A stretch of 64,000 nt of DNA from Woeseia sp. Its GTDB lineage: Bacteria; Pseudomonadota; Gammaproteobacteria; Steroidobacterales; Woeseiaceae. The DNA lies in assembly GCA_021773015.1 (NCBI GenBank), contig JAJFKW010000001.1:3331305-3395304 (forward strand), read 5' to 3'. Position numbers and translations under genes: made by a program. Below, in pieces: positions 53,271 through 61,991 of the stretch (positions are counted from its first letter, which is position 1; each line of letters opens with the position of its first letter). The notes under the pieces were generated by a model that worked only from the letters and a program-made list of their open reading frames with translations, made no database searches and had not been told where the DNA came from.

Positions 53271-54089
53271 ATGAATGATAGAAATTCAAGTGGTTGGGTA
53301 ATTCCTTTGGTACTCGCGGGCTTGGTCTGTGCCGGGCTTTGGTACTACTGGTCAACGATTCAGGCGCCGCAAACTGCAGCGCCGGTGTCTGTCGAAAGTC
53401 CCGAGGCTATCGTTGGTGAGCAACCGAGCAGCCCCAAATTCCCGCTGGCGCCGCTGACCGATGTCGGTGAAGTGCCAAAGTTGCGTCCATTGCCGCCGCT
53501 TGATCAGAGCGATGAATATTTACTGCTGGAACTATCAGATCTATTCGGCGATCCACTTACGAATATCATTAGTAATGCGAGAATCATCGAGAAACTGGTC
53601 GCGACCGTTGACAACTTGCCGCGATTACATTTGGCCGAACAAATTCGCCCGGTAGGCAGACTCAGCGGTGTTTTCGCGGCCGATACGGCTGGCGATGATC
53701 GCTACGCCATGACTAGCGAGAGCTTTCGCCGCTTCGAGCCGTTGGTGGCCATCCTTAGCAATGCGGACACGGACGACCTCACGGATTTGTATCGACGGTA
53801 CTATCCGCTGTTGCAAACCGCTTATGTCGAACTGGGCTACCCAAATGGCTATTTCAATGATCGGATGATCGAGACCATCGACGATTTGTTGTCTGCGCCA
53901 GTCATTCAATCCGAGTTGGAACTCATTCGTCCCCACGTCCTTTACGAATTTGTAGACCCAGATCTAGAGTCTCGTTCGAGCGGTCAGAAGATGATGTTAA
54001 GAATGGGCCCAGATAATGCTGCAAGAGTTAAGGTAAAACTCCGTGCGATCCGCCGCATAATCGCAGTGGCCGAGTCGGTTAGCGACTGA
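53271..54089 (+). CDS. DUF3014 domain-containing protein
   Basis: 272 aa from the ATG; an upstream GTG adds 11 residues without support. One N-terminal membrane helix (about 8-25), a Pro-rich linker, then the DUF3014 domain (YLLLELSDLFGD, FVATVDNLPR-like KLVATVDNLPRLHLAEQIRPVGR, YRRYYPLLQTAYVELGYPNGYFNDRMI). The function of the family is unknown. It ends 17 bases from the end of the convergent transporter gene. Confidence 0.88.
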   Translation: MNDRNSSGWVIPLVLAGLVCAGLWYYWSTIQAPQTAAPVSVESPEAIVGEQPSSPKFPLAPLTDVGEVPKLRPLPPLDQSDEYLLLELSDLFGDPLTNIISNARIIEKLVATVDNLPRLHLAEQIRPVGRLSGVFAADTAGDDRYAMTSESFRRFEPLVAILSNADTDDLTDLYRRYYPLLQTAYVELGYPNGYFNDRMIETIDDLLSAPVIQSELELIRPHVLYEFVDPDLESRSSGQKMMLRMGPDNAARVKVKLRAIRRIIAVAESVSD

Positions 54090-54105
54090 GGTCAATCCAT
54101 TAGCG

Positions 54106-55065
54106 CTATAATTTCGAGTTTTGGCGCCGCCTAAATCTGCGAGCGATTGATGCAGCTCCGCCGGCTGTAAACGCTCTGATGTAGCGACCTGAAAGTACGC
54201 TACCCACCTCGCGGTGAACGATGAACAGTCCGCTGGCAATAATGATAGTCCCACCCAGGATGACCCAGCGATCCGGCACTTCGCCCCATATCCAAAAGTC
54301 GGCAGCAGCGGCACCGATCAACGCTGTGTACTCAAAGGGTGCGAGGATTGACGGCGACGCTCTTCGGTAACCGCCGATGATACCGATCCACGCGCAGGCT
54401 GAGGCAAACCCTGCGAGAGCGAACAGTGCCCAGCCAGAGCTTGTCGGCGGTTCGAAGTTGCCTGGCAACATGAAACCGGAAATGAGTAGTGGGCCAGCCA
54501 TTACATAAACGGCCAGCGATAAAGTGCTCTCGGTGTCGGATAATTTGCGGGCGGAAACGGCAAGCCCAGCATAGCAAGCGGCCGCAACAAGCACCGCAAG
54601 CGACGCGGCGCTCAATACGCCTGCACCAGGCCGCAAAACCACCAGGACACCAATAAATCCTGCGACAACAGCAAGCCAACGCCGCCAGCCGACACGCTCG
54701 CCCAGGAGCGGAACCGACAATGCTGTCACGATTAAAGGGGCCGTAAACGCCAAAGTAAGCGCGCTAACGAGCGGCATAGACTTCAGGCCATAGAAGAAAC
54801 CAAACATAGCCCCGCTAGCCAGGATCGTTCTCAGAAAGTGGGCGAGCCAACGACTGGTTCGCAGGTTGCCGAGTCCACCGTACCAGCGAGAAATCGACAG
54901 AAATATGAGCAGTCCAAAAATGCTGCGCAGAAATACGAATTGCTGCAACGAGTAGTCCGCAAGCAGCCACTTTGCACAAATGTCTAGGCCCAAGCCCCCA
55001 GTTACGCCAAATAACAAAAAGGCGATTGCGGTGCCCATGGATTCTTGATTGCTGGGTGTAGTCAT
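54106..55065 (-). CDS. DMT-superfamily (EamA) transporter
   Basis: 319 aa with about ten membrane segments in two EamA repeats; the first covers about 10-145 (GGLGLDICAKWLLADYSLQQFVFLRSI...RVGWRRWLAVVAGFIGVLVVLRPG) and the second about 158-295 (APFEYTALIGAAAADFWIWGEVPD). It likely exports a small metabolite across the inner membrane. Stands alone. Confidence 0.9.
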   Translation of the reverse strand: MTTPSNQESMGTAIAFLLFGVTGGLGLDICAKWLLADYSLQQFVFLRSIFGLLIFLSISRWYGGLGNLRTSRWLAHFLRTILASGAMFGFFYGLKSMPLVSALTLAFTAPLIVTALSVPLLGERVGWRRWLAVVAGFIGVLVVLRPGAGVLSAASLAVLVAAACYAGLAVSARKLSDTESTLSLAVYVMAGPLLISGFMLPGNFEPPTSSGWALFALAGFASACAWIGIIGGYRRASPSILAPFEYTALIGAAAADFWIWGEVPDRWVILGGTIIIASGLFIVHREVGSVLSGRYIRAFTAGGAASIARRFRRRQNSKL

Positions 55066-55197
55066 GCGGATTGCAGCCCTGGCCGCCGAGGCCGTTCAGC
55101 CAAGGTTCATATTTTCAAGGAATAGTTCAGCTTCGATTCATCCGTGGTGCGCTTTAATCACCACAAGTTTGATCATTGTGCGTTAGAGGTTTATGAG

Positions 55198-56031
55198 ATG
55201 TCTACAACTAAGGAATTGACCAATTCTTCACCCGCCAAGCGCTTCACCGTACTGCTTGTTTCGGCGCTGCTGGGTATGTCTGGTATCACGCTTGCTGATT
55301 CGTCAGATTCCGCAGCACAGGCTGATGGCAGAGTATCGAAAACGCTACGCTACGCTACGGGTGGACGCGATAACAATCGGGATCCGTCGAAAGGAAGCGA
55401 GTCCCTGGATGCCTATGCTGCGCTCGATGGTAACGGAGCAAAGGTTCGATCGAGCGAGAAATCGCTAATCGGCGATACGCAAGGAGCAACTAGCCGTTCC
55501 TTAGGCGTAGATTTCTGGATTTTCGATGCAGACGTCGTATTGTTTAATGACGATGACGCAGACGGCTTTTTTCATGGGATTGATTTGCTATTCGATGCCG
55601 ACACCGTATTTGATGCTGTTGACGTGTATGCGGCAGTGTTTCTGAGCCTGAATGGTGGCTCGTGGAACGAATATGCTGTCACCGAAGATTTCACAATATT
55701 TGGCGCATCGTCGGACGACGAATTTGTATTAGTAACTGAGCTGTTGTCTGGATATCCGACGGGTGAATACGATCTTCTAATAGAACTTTATGATGCGGTA
55801 GACGGATCGTTTCTCGCGGAATTTGGGCCTGCGGACACGTCGGCACTGTCATTACTTCCGCTTGAAGACTTTGATCGCGATGCACCGTTCGTCGACGACG
55901 TGGTCGTCATAGTAGATGGCGGCGGCGGCGCGACAGGTTTGGTTGTACTGCTATTGTTGATGCTGGCAATCGCCGCGATCCGCGTTCGAGAGCAATCACG
56001 CGCCAGTCAGAAAAAGACGCTGACACAGTGA
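55198..56031 (+). CDS. Choice-of-anchor H family protein with GlyGly-CTERM-like sorting tail
   Basis: 277 aa from ATG 55198 with AGAGG before it. Signal peptide ends near LA-DS. The middle domain (VDFWIFDADVVLFNDDDADGFFHGIDLLFDADT...VYAAVFLSLNGGSW...LVTELLSGYPTGEYDLLIELYDA) matches the acidic choice-of-anchor H type. The tail DGGGGATGLVVLLLLMLAIAAIRVREQSR is a Gly-rich motif, a membrane helix and Arg cluster, as in rhombosortase/GlyGly-CTERM substrates. It is likely surface-sorted through the type II system after cleavage by a rhombosortase encoded elsewhere. Confidence 0.8.
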   Translation: MSTTKELTNSSPAKRFTVLLVSALLGMSGITLADSSDSAAQADGRVSKTLRYATGGRDNNRDPSKGSESLDAYAALDGNGAKVRSSEKSLIGDTQGATSRSLGVDFWIFDADVVLFNDDDADGFFHGIDLLFDADTVFDAVDVYAAVFLSLNGGSWNEYAVTEDFTIFGASSDDEFVLVTELLSGYPTGEYDLLIELYDAVDGSFLAEFGPADTSALSLLPLEDFDRDAPFVDDVVVIVDGGGGATGLVVLLLLMLAIAAIRVREQSRASQKKTLTQ

Positions 56032-56104
56032 GCTGATGCGCGAATTTCCGTAGCGGTAGTAGCGGGCTCTTTCAATAGCCGTCATTGCTTGATAGCGTCA
56101 ATGG

Positions 56105-56677
56105 GTGAAAAAACACCTCAGCAAGAACGATTCTACTGACGCCGATCTCGTAGAAATATGCAATATTGGCGATGCGAGATCGGCCGCTGAGTCATTTGAG
56201 ATCTTATATCGCAGGCACCGCGAATTTGTATTACGCACGGCGCAGCATATTACCAATGACGCAGATATCGCGAATGATGTTCTGCAAGAAACATTTATTT
56301 ATTTGTTGCGGAAATTCCCACCTGCCGGTGCTGGCCTAACGTTAACGGCCAAGCTATCAACATTACTTTATCCGGCGGCCAAAAACATTGCCATCAGCAC
56401 GCTACGCAAAGCGCAGAAATTTCCGCAATCGACGCAGACCCCAGATGAATTGCCTGCGCGGGGCCGGCCGCGTGACAATTCGGTTGTCGCTGCACTGCTC
56501 AGCGAGTTACCGCCGAAACATCAAGAGGTATTGCGTCTGCGTTTCGTCGAAGATATGTCATTGCAAGAGATCGCTGTTTCGTTAGCCCTGCCGATTGGTA
56601 CCGTCAAATCTCGACTGCATTTAGCCATCAAACAGCTAAAAAATAGCGAAGCTGCAAAAAATATTCGCGATTTGTGA
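56105..56677 (+). CDS. ECF-type RNA polymerase sigma factor
   Basis: 190 aa from GTG; a nearby ATG at 56101 is out of frame and soon stops. Region 2 is FEILYRRHREFVLRTAQHITNDADIANDVLQETFIYLL; region 4 is LPPKHQEVLRLRFVEDMSLQEIAVSLALPIGTVKSRLHLAIKQL. The next gene (51 bases on) has the membrane layout of an anti-sigma partner. It probably drives the envelope genes that follow. Confidence 0.92.
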   Translation: MKKHLSKNDSTDADLVEICNIGDARSAAESFEILYRRHREFVLRTAQHITNDADIANDVLQETFIYLLRKFPPAGAGLTLTAKLSTLLYPAAKNIAISTLRKAQKFPQSTQTPDELPARGRPRDNSVVAALLSELPPKHQEVLRLRFVEDMSLQEIAVSLALPIGTVKSRLHLAIKQLKNSEAAKNIRDL

Positions 56678-56727
56678 ACCTTTTGCCCTGTTCGTGCGCT
56701 TAACCCTCACGAACGAGGGAATTTTTG

Positions 56728-57156
56728 ATGACTGCTACACCGCCGGACGTTAACGACGACAGCCAAGACGAGTTGCCCAGCAATATATTGCGGGCATTGC
56801 GCGAGTCGGAGCGTGGCATCACTACGATAACGCCACAGGTGGACCGAGCGATACTTGACCTTGCCGGTGAACATTTCAAAGGCCGTGAGGCCGGCCTGCG
56901 CAAAATAGCGAATTCACCATGGTGGTTGGCCGCTGCCGCGAGTGTTGTCGTTGCGCTCGTATTGTTTACCGCGCAAAAGCCGGAGCCGGTCCGTGCCGAA
57001 AGCGTTTACGCCGATGCTGACGGGTCTGGGAAAATAGATATCGCGGACGTGCTTTATCTCGCAAGAAAAAATGACAATCGGCGGCCGAGCCAGGCGCAAT
57101 TGGACGCATTTGCATTTCGTTTGGTTGCGCTAAGCCAGCGAGTTGATGCGTCATGA
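56728..57156 (+). CDS. Single-pass membrane protein with dockerin-like EF-hand, possible anti-sigma
   Basis: 142 aa from ATG (GAGGGA before it). A ~65-residue cytoplasmic part, a membrane helix (WWLAAAASVVVALVLFTA, about 71-88) and a periplasmic tail with YADADGSGKIDIADVLYLAR. That segment matches half of a type-I dockerin repeat: a Ca-binding loop D-x-D-x-S-x-x-x-D then ADVLYL. Only one of the usual two repeats is present. Position after an ECF sigma gene and topology suggest an anti-sigma factor whose outer tail senses a partner. It overlaps the next gene by ATGA. Confidence 0.75.
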   Translation: MTATPPDVNDDSQDELPSNILRALRESERGITTITPQVDRAILDLAGEHFKGREAGLRKIANSPWWLAAAASVVVALVLFTAQKPEPVRAESVYADADGSGKIDIADVLYLARKNDNRRPSQAQLDAFAFRLVALSQRVDAS

Positions 57157-57605
57157 CTAGGCTAGTGTCCCCACTCGTGATTTTGTTGTGCATCAGTACG
57201 AGCGTGCTCGCGACGGACGATCGTACGGTCGAGTTTCGAACCATTGAAATATACCTGCACAGTCAAGATCCCGTCGCCGCGTGGCAGTTTGAATTGGTGG
57301 ACCTAAGTCAAACGATGACGATTGTCGGCGTAGAAAACGGTGATGCATCCGCATTTTCAGACGCGCCATACTTTGATCGCAATGCAATTCAGGCGGGTGA
57401 TGCAGAACGAATAGTCGTCGCTGATTACAGCATTCAACCAAGCTCTGAGCTGCCGATTGGGCAAACTCGAATTACGACGATTCACGTCCAGTTGAGCGGC
57501 ATCAGGCCGCCCGATATCAAGGCAAATCTCATAACCGCAGTAACCAATGATGGTGCAAACGCGAATGCGACATTGACCATCGGTTTTGGCGAAGGGAGCA
57601 GGTAA
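57153..57605 (+). CDS. Secreted cohesin-like beta-sandwich protein
   Basis: 150 aa. Signal peptide ends near VLA-TD (about 21). The mature part follows the strand order of cohesin-type domains: VAAWQFELVDLSQTMTIVGVENGD, then ERIVVADYS, ELPIGQTRITTIHVQLSG. The likeness is by eye and not certain. It lies between a dockerin-like protein and a VIT-VWA protein, coupled to both (ATGA overlap before, 2 bases after), which favours a binding partner for the dockerin-like tail. Confidence 0.65.
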   Translation: MTRLVSPLVILLCISTSVLATDDRTVEFRTIEIYLHSQDPVAAWQFELVDLSQTMTIVGVENGDASAFSDAPYFDRNAIQAGDAERIVVADYSIQPSSELPIGQTRITTIHVQLSGIRPPDIKANLITAVTNDGANANATLTIGFGEGSR

Positions 57606-57607
57606 CA

Positions 57608-59836
57608 GTGGCAGTCCGAAATATTCATAAACTAGCGATTATAGGCGTTTGTTTGGGGGCAACGGTCAGTCTACTGACGTCTTGCGCGGACCTTGCGTCA
57701 CTAGAGCAGACCAGCGAGCCAGCAAAAACGCAAACCAGTCAACAGTGGCCAGCATCCGCTACGCCACAAGCACCTGTCACGGAAGACAGCCAGATCGAAG
57801 AAATTATTGTTAGTTCACGCCAAGCCAAACACCGTAATAGATCCCTTGACCGAAACGATCGACATAAGAAGCGGCGCGCTGAGTCGAGTTCTACGACCCA
57901 GGCATTAGCGTCCATTCAACCAGACGAAGAGGTCTGGATAATTTCGAAATCAGCAGCGACCGCGGAGTCTGATTCTGCAAGCCCTGGAACGGGCTCATTG
58001 ATGGCGAACGTCGGCGAGGCTGGCAGTGTGCGTCAAATTTCACTTCCACTAAAACATACATCCGTTAATGCACTTGTTAATGGTTATATCGGTACGGTTG
58101 ATGTAGTCCAGCAATTTGAAAATCCTTACAGCGAGAAGATAGAAGCGATTTATGTCTTTCCGTTGCCTGAAAAAGCTGCGGTCAGCGAATTCGTAATGAC
58201 GATCGGTGAGCGAAGAATTCGCGGTATATTGCGCGAAAAAACCGAGGCCGAAGAGATCTATCGGCACGCGCGCGACCAAGGCTACCGTGCGAGTCTGCTT
58301 ACGCAACACCGACCGAATATTTTTAGACAAAAAGTGGCAAACATTGAATCCGGCGCATCCATAGATATTGAAATCAAATATTTTCATACGCTGCGCTATG
58401 ACGACGGGTGGTATACATTTGTGTTTCCAACTGTTGTCGGGCCACGTTATAACCCGCCCGGCGCGGCCGATGGGATTGCCGCTAAGCAAAGCGGAAGCCG
58501 TCCATCAGGTAAGCAACCAGTAACAGTGAGTTACCTGCGGCCGAATGAGCGCTCGGCGCATGACATTGACATCGATGTAACGGTAAACGCGGGGATTGCC
58601 ATTGAGGAATTGCAGGCGTCGCATCCCATTACCGCGACGCAATCTTCGCCGGACGTTGCCAGGGTTGAGTTAAGCGCGCAGGGAATGATACCGAACAAGG
58701 ACTTCGTGCTTCGGTTTCGTGTTGCCGGTGACACGCTAAAGTCGGGTCTGCTTAGCTGGGTAGATCCGCAGACGCAGCAAGGCTATTTCACAATGATGCT
58801 GTATCCGCCAAATCGGCTTGAGGTGATGCAACGCAGCCCGATGGAGCTTGTGTTCGTGCTGGATTGTTCCGGATCGATGGATGGTGTGCCACTAGCGCAA
58901 GCGAAACAGGCCGTACTTGCAGCGCTGGACGACCTGCGGCCGGAAGACACGTTTCAAATTATTCGCTTCTCCGATGTAGCAAGTCAGTTCGGCAATCGCC
59001 CGATTCCTGCGACCCACAGAAACATAGCCGAAGCGCGAAAACATATTTCCAGACTTCGGGGAACGGGTGGTACGCGAATGATTGAGGGCATCAAAGCTGC
59101 GCTCGATTTTCCGCAAGATGCAGAACGGCTCCGTTTCGTATCATTCATGACTGACGGATTCATCGGTAACGAAGCGGACATTCTTCGCGCGGTCAATGAA
59201 AGAATCGGGGCCGCAAGAGTATTCAGTTTTGGGGTTGGTTCAAGCGTCAATCGATATCTACTTGAGAGAATGGCCCAAGCAGGAAGGGGAGCTGTTGCTT
59301 ATCTGGGTCCGAACGATTCGGGTGCCAACGTTATGCATCGGTTCTTTGAGAGAATCACTAGACCGGTCCTTACGGATATTGAGTTTGATTGGGGCGGGAT
59401 GTTGGTATCGGATGTTTATCCTTCGACGACGCCGGATTTGTTCGTCGGCCGGCCCGTCTTTCTGACGGGAAAATTTCTTGGCGCAGCAGGTGATGTGTTC
59501 GTTAGCGGTCGCACAGCAGGCAAGACGCATACGCTAAGTGTGTCTGGCGACGATGACGACCAGTCGAATGAGTCGCTAGCCAAGACTTGGGCGCGGCGAA
59601 AAATCGCCGAATTAGTCAATCGTCAATCTTGGGAAGGCGATCCGCATGCGGGTCTGCAAGGAGAAATTCTGGTAACGGCGCTGGAATACGGTTTGATGTC
59701 AGCGTACACCGCTTTTGTCGCTGTTGACGCGTCGCAAGTCACTGAGGGCGAATACGGGGTGACGGTGCAGCAGGCGGTGCCTGTTCCCGAGGGTGTCCGA
59801 TACGAAACGACAGTTAACGACCACGGAACGAGGTAA
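57608..59836 (+). CDS. VIT and VWA domain lipoprotein
   Basis: 742 aa from GTG. Signal with lipobox LTSC (about 26). A low-complexity region (~30-130) precedes a VIT domain (about 140-290: NGYIGTVDVVQQFENPYSEKIEAIYVFPLP, REKTEAEEIYRHARDQGY). Next is a VWA domain with a full MIDAS DCSGSMDG (about 419) and later Thr/Asp positions (GTGGTRMIEG, MTDGFIGNE). This resembles the marine proteobacterial sortase-target VIT-VWA proteins but lacks their LPXTG tail. Likely an envelope adhesion or assembly protein. Confidence 0.88.
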   Translation: MAVRNIHKLAIIGVCLGATVSLLTSCADLASLEQTSEPAKTQTSQQWPASATPQAPVTEDSQIEEIIVSSRQAKHRNRSLDRNDRHKKRRAESSSTTQALASIQPDEEVWIISKSAATAESDSASPGTGSLMANVGEAGSVRQISLPLKHTSVNALVNGYIGTVDVVQQFENPYSEKIEAIYVFPLPEKAAVSEFVMTIGERRIRGILREKTEAEEIYRHARDQGYRASLLTQHRPNIFRQKVANIESGASIDIEIKYFHTLRYDDGWYTFVFPTVVGPRYNPPGAADGIAAKQSGSRPSGKQPVTVSYLRPNERSAHDIDIDVTVNAGIAIEELQASHPITATQSSPDVARVELSAQGMIPNKDFVLRFRVAGDTLKSGLLSWVDPQTQQGYFTMMLYPPNRLEVMQRSPMELVFVLDCSGSMDGVPLAQAKQAVLAALDDLRPEDTFQIIRFSDVASQFGNRPIPATHRNIAEARKHISRLRGTGGTRMIEGIKAALDFPQDAERLRFVSFMTDGFIGNEADILRAVNERIGAARVFSFGVGSSVNRYLLERMAQAGRGAVAYLGPNDSGANVMHRFFERITRPVLTDIEFDWGGMLVSDVYPSTTPDLFVGRPVFLTGKFLGAAGDVFVSGRTAGKTHTLSVSGDDDDQSNESLAKTWARRKIAELVNRQSWEGDPHAGLQGEILVTALEYGLMSAYTAFVAVDASQVTEGEYGVTVQQAVPVPEGVRYETTVNDHGTR

Positions 59837-59840
59837 TTCA

Positions 59841-60647
59841 ATGCAAAGGAAGATATTGCTGATCGCGCTAATTTTCGTTTTACCAGGCTGCGCGGCACGC
59901 TATGTAACTCCTGGCGGCGGTGTGTCGCTCGCCAGAATCGATGACACGCAAATTCGCGAGTACTACGAACGAATGCCGGCAAGTCCACTGCCGGCAAATT
60001 TGGCGATTGTCCGTGTACAAGGGTCGGGTTACGTGTCACTAACAAACCGTGGATACGGTACTGGCCGATATAGCGTGATCACGACGCGTGATATTGAGAC
60101 CGAAGCGTATATCGATACTATTCGCAAACAACCGCTTATCGCAGGTGTGACGCCGCTAGGTCGAATGCTTTTGCCATCGAAGTTGGATTCAATTAAGGAT
60201 TTGCGTCTGCCGGCTGCGCAGCTGAAGGCGGATATGCTGCTTATTTATAGTGTGGATACGCAATTTTCCGTCGAAGGAAAATCTTTCGGTCCGTTGTCCG
60301 TCATTTCCTTGGGTCTACTTCGCAATAAAAAGGCGAATGTGACCGCAACTGTAGCCGCCATTCTCGTTGACGTACGCAGTGGATTTGTCTATGGCGCCTT
60401 TGAGGCCAGTGCAACAGAGGCACAACGTGCAAGCATTTGGTCCACGAGAGACGCAATCGACAATTCGCGCATCCATGCGGAGAAATTGGCTTTTGACGAT
60501 TTCGTGAACGAATTTCCTGCCTTTTGGAAGGGCGTCGCCGATGCTCGGGTGGTAGCTATCAATACGATCCCCAGCGATGTCGAGGCTATACGACCTGAAC
60601 AAAATACTGCTGCACCAGGTGAGAGATACTACTCCGTAAAATTCTAG
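59841..60647 (+). CDS. Uncharacterised lipoprotein
   Basis: 268 aa from ATG 59841 (GAGGT before it); a frame starting inside the VIT-VWA gene is longer but lacks the signal. Lipobox LPGC at about 15. The body has QLKADMLLIYSVDTQFSVEGK and VTATVAAILVDVRSGFVYGAFEA, recalling the DUF-type periplasmic lipoproteins that make a beta-sheet of a curli CsgG-like kind, but I cannot name it. It begins 4 bases after the VIT-VWA stop and is the last gene of the unit. Confidence 0.75.
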   Translation: MQRKILLIALIFVLPGCAARYVTPGGGVSLARIDDTQIREYYERMPASPLPANLAIVRVQGSGYVSLTNRGYGTGRYSVITTRDIETEAYIDTIRKQPLIAGVTPLGRMLLPSKLDSIKDLRLPAAQLKADMLLIYSVDTQFSVEGKSFGPLSVISLGLLRNKKANVTATVAAILVDVRSGFVYGAFEASATEAQRASIWSTRDAIDNSRIHAEKLAFDDFVNEFPAFWKGVADARVVAINTIPSDVEAIRPEQNTAAPGERYYSVKF

Positions 60648-60728
60648 CTGGTCGGCGCCACCATTCTAGTTTGGCCAGACAACGCTGGCCGATGTAACCT
60701 ATGAAGAGATGTTGAGCTAGGTGGTGGA

Positions 60729-61991
60729 ATGGGCATGCGAATCAACAAGCGGGACTTTATTAAGCTTTCCGGTGCCGGAATGGGCACAGTAATGATAGGT
60801 GGGTGCGAATCAGCCGAGTCAAGCCTCAAGTCGATGCTGGGCGATGTCGTGCCTATTTCTGTCAACGAGCGTCTACTCCGTATAGAAAAGGCGCAACGCC
60901 TAATGGCGGAGAACAACATCGATGCGATCTTGCTTGAGCCAGGCTCCGCTATGTTGTACTTCGCCGGAATTAGCTGGTGGAGAAGCGAGCGGCTGACTGC
61001 CGTTTTGATTCCGCGAGATGGCGACATCGGTATTGTCACACCATTTTTCGAGGAGCCCAGTGTGCGGGAATCGATGACATTCGGTGATGATGTCCGCGCA
61101 TGGCATGAGCACGATAGCCCATATCAGAAACTTGCCGGTTTGCTTGCCGATCGAAGTTTGCGCAGCGGCAGGATCGGTCTTGAAGGCACCGTCAGGCACT
61201 TCGTCGCAGAAGGTATTTTGAGCGCCATTCCAAATTTCAAAGTTGTCAGTGCGGAGCCAATTACGCGGGGCTGCCGCATGTTCAAGTCCGCCAACGAAAT
61301 TAACCTGATGAGAAAGGCAAATGCGATTACGCTTGCAGCTTACGAGCATACGTATTCGAAGTTGCAGGTTGGCATGCAGCCTTCTGATGTGAACGAATTA
61401 ATGCAAAAAGCGCAGACTTCCCTGGGCGGCAGCGATGTATGGAGTATGGCATTGTTTGGTGTGGCGAGCGCCTATCCTCACGGTACTCAGCAGCCTCAGA
61501 AAATTAGCGATGGACAGATCGTACTGATGGATTGCGGCTGTGCCGTTGAAGGCTACCAATCGGATATCTCACGAACATTTGTTTTCGGCGATGCAAGCGT
61601 GCGCCAACGGGAGGTTTGGGAAACCGTGCGGCTAGGCCAGGATATTGCCTTTGGTGCAGCGCAAGTTGGAGCGACTGCCGGTTCAGTTGATGACAAAGTT
61701 CGCGAATACTACGAATCTCTTGGTTGGGGTCCAGGGTATGCGTTGCCCGGATTGAGTCATCGCACAGGCCACGGAATCGGCATGGACGGACACGAAAGTA
61801 TTAATTTCGTCCACGGGGAGCAAACGAAACTTGCGCCGGGAATGTGTTTTTCAAACGAACCCGGACTCTACGATTTCGCCAGTTTCGGGGTACGCCTGGA
61901 AGACTGCCTTTATATAACCGAAGACGGACCTGAGTGGTTCACTGTGCCGCCGGACAATATCGACGAGCCAATCAGCGGGCGCCTTGGTTGA
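60729..61991 (+). CDS. M24-family Xaa-Pro peptidase with Tat-type lipoprotein signal
   Basis: 420 aa. The N-terminus NKRDFIKLSGAGMGTVMIGGC combines a (K)RDF Tat-like motif with a lipobox-like GGC, unusual for this family. A creatinase-like N-domain follows, then the pita-bread fold with metal ligands Asp-Asp (DCGCAVEGYQSDISRTF), His (HGIGMDGHES), Glu (SNEPGLYD) and Glu (VRLEDCLYIT). It should cleave the N-terminal residue from X-Pro peptides at the periplasmic face. Its last 20 bases overlap the RND gene on the other strand. Confidence 0.9.
   Translation: MGMRINKRDFIKLSGAGMGTVMIGGCESAESSLKSMLGDVVPISVNERLLRIEKAQRLMAENNIDAILLEPGSAMLYFAGISWWRSERLTAVLIPRDGDIGIVTPFFEEPSVRESMTFGDDVRAWHEHDSPYQKLAGLLADRSLRSGRIGLEGTVRHFVAEGILSAIPNFKVVSAEPITRGCRMFKSANEINLMRKANAITLAAYEHTYSKLQVGMQPSDVNELMQKAQTSLGGSDVWSMALFGVASAYPHGTQQPQKISDGQIVLMDCGCAVEGYQSDISRTFVFGDASVRQREVWETVRLGQDIAFGAAQVGATAGSVDDKVREYYESLGWGPGYALPGLSHRTGHGIGMDGHESINFVHGEQTKLAPGMCFSNEPGLYDFASFGVRLEDCLYITEDGPEWFTVPPDNIDEPISGRLG

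Noticed and set aside
57608-59836. Calling the VIT-VWA protein a sortase target
   Set aside because: No LPXTG or similar C-terminal sorting tail and no sortase gene in the window; it has a lipobox instead.
60673-60690. GGCCAG-acaacg-CTGGCC hairpin after the last lipoprotein gene
   Set aside because: Only a 6-bp stem and no T-run follows, so it is not called a terminator.
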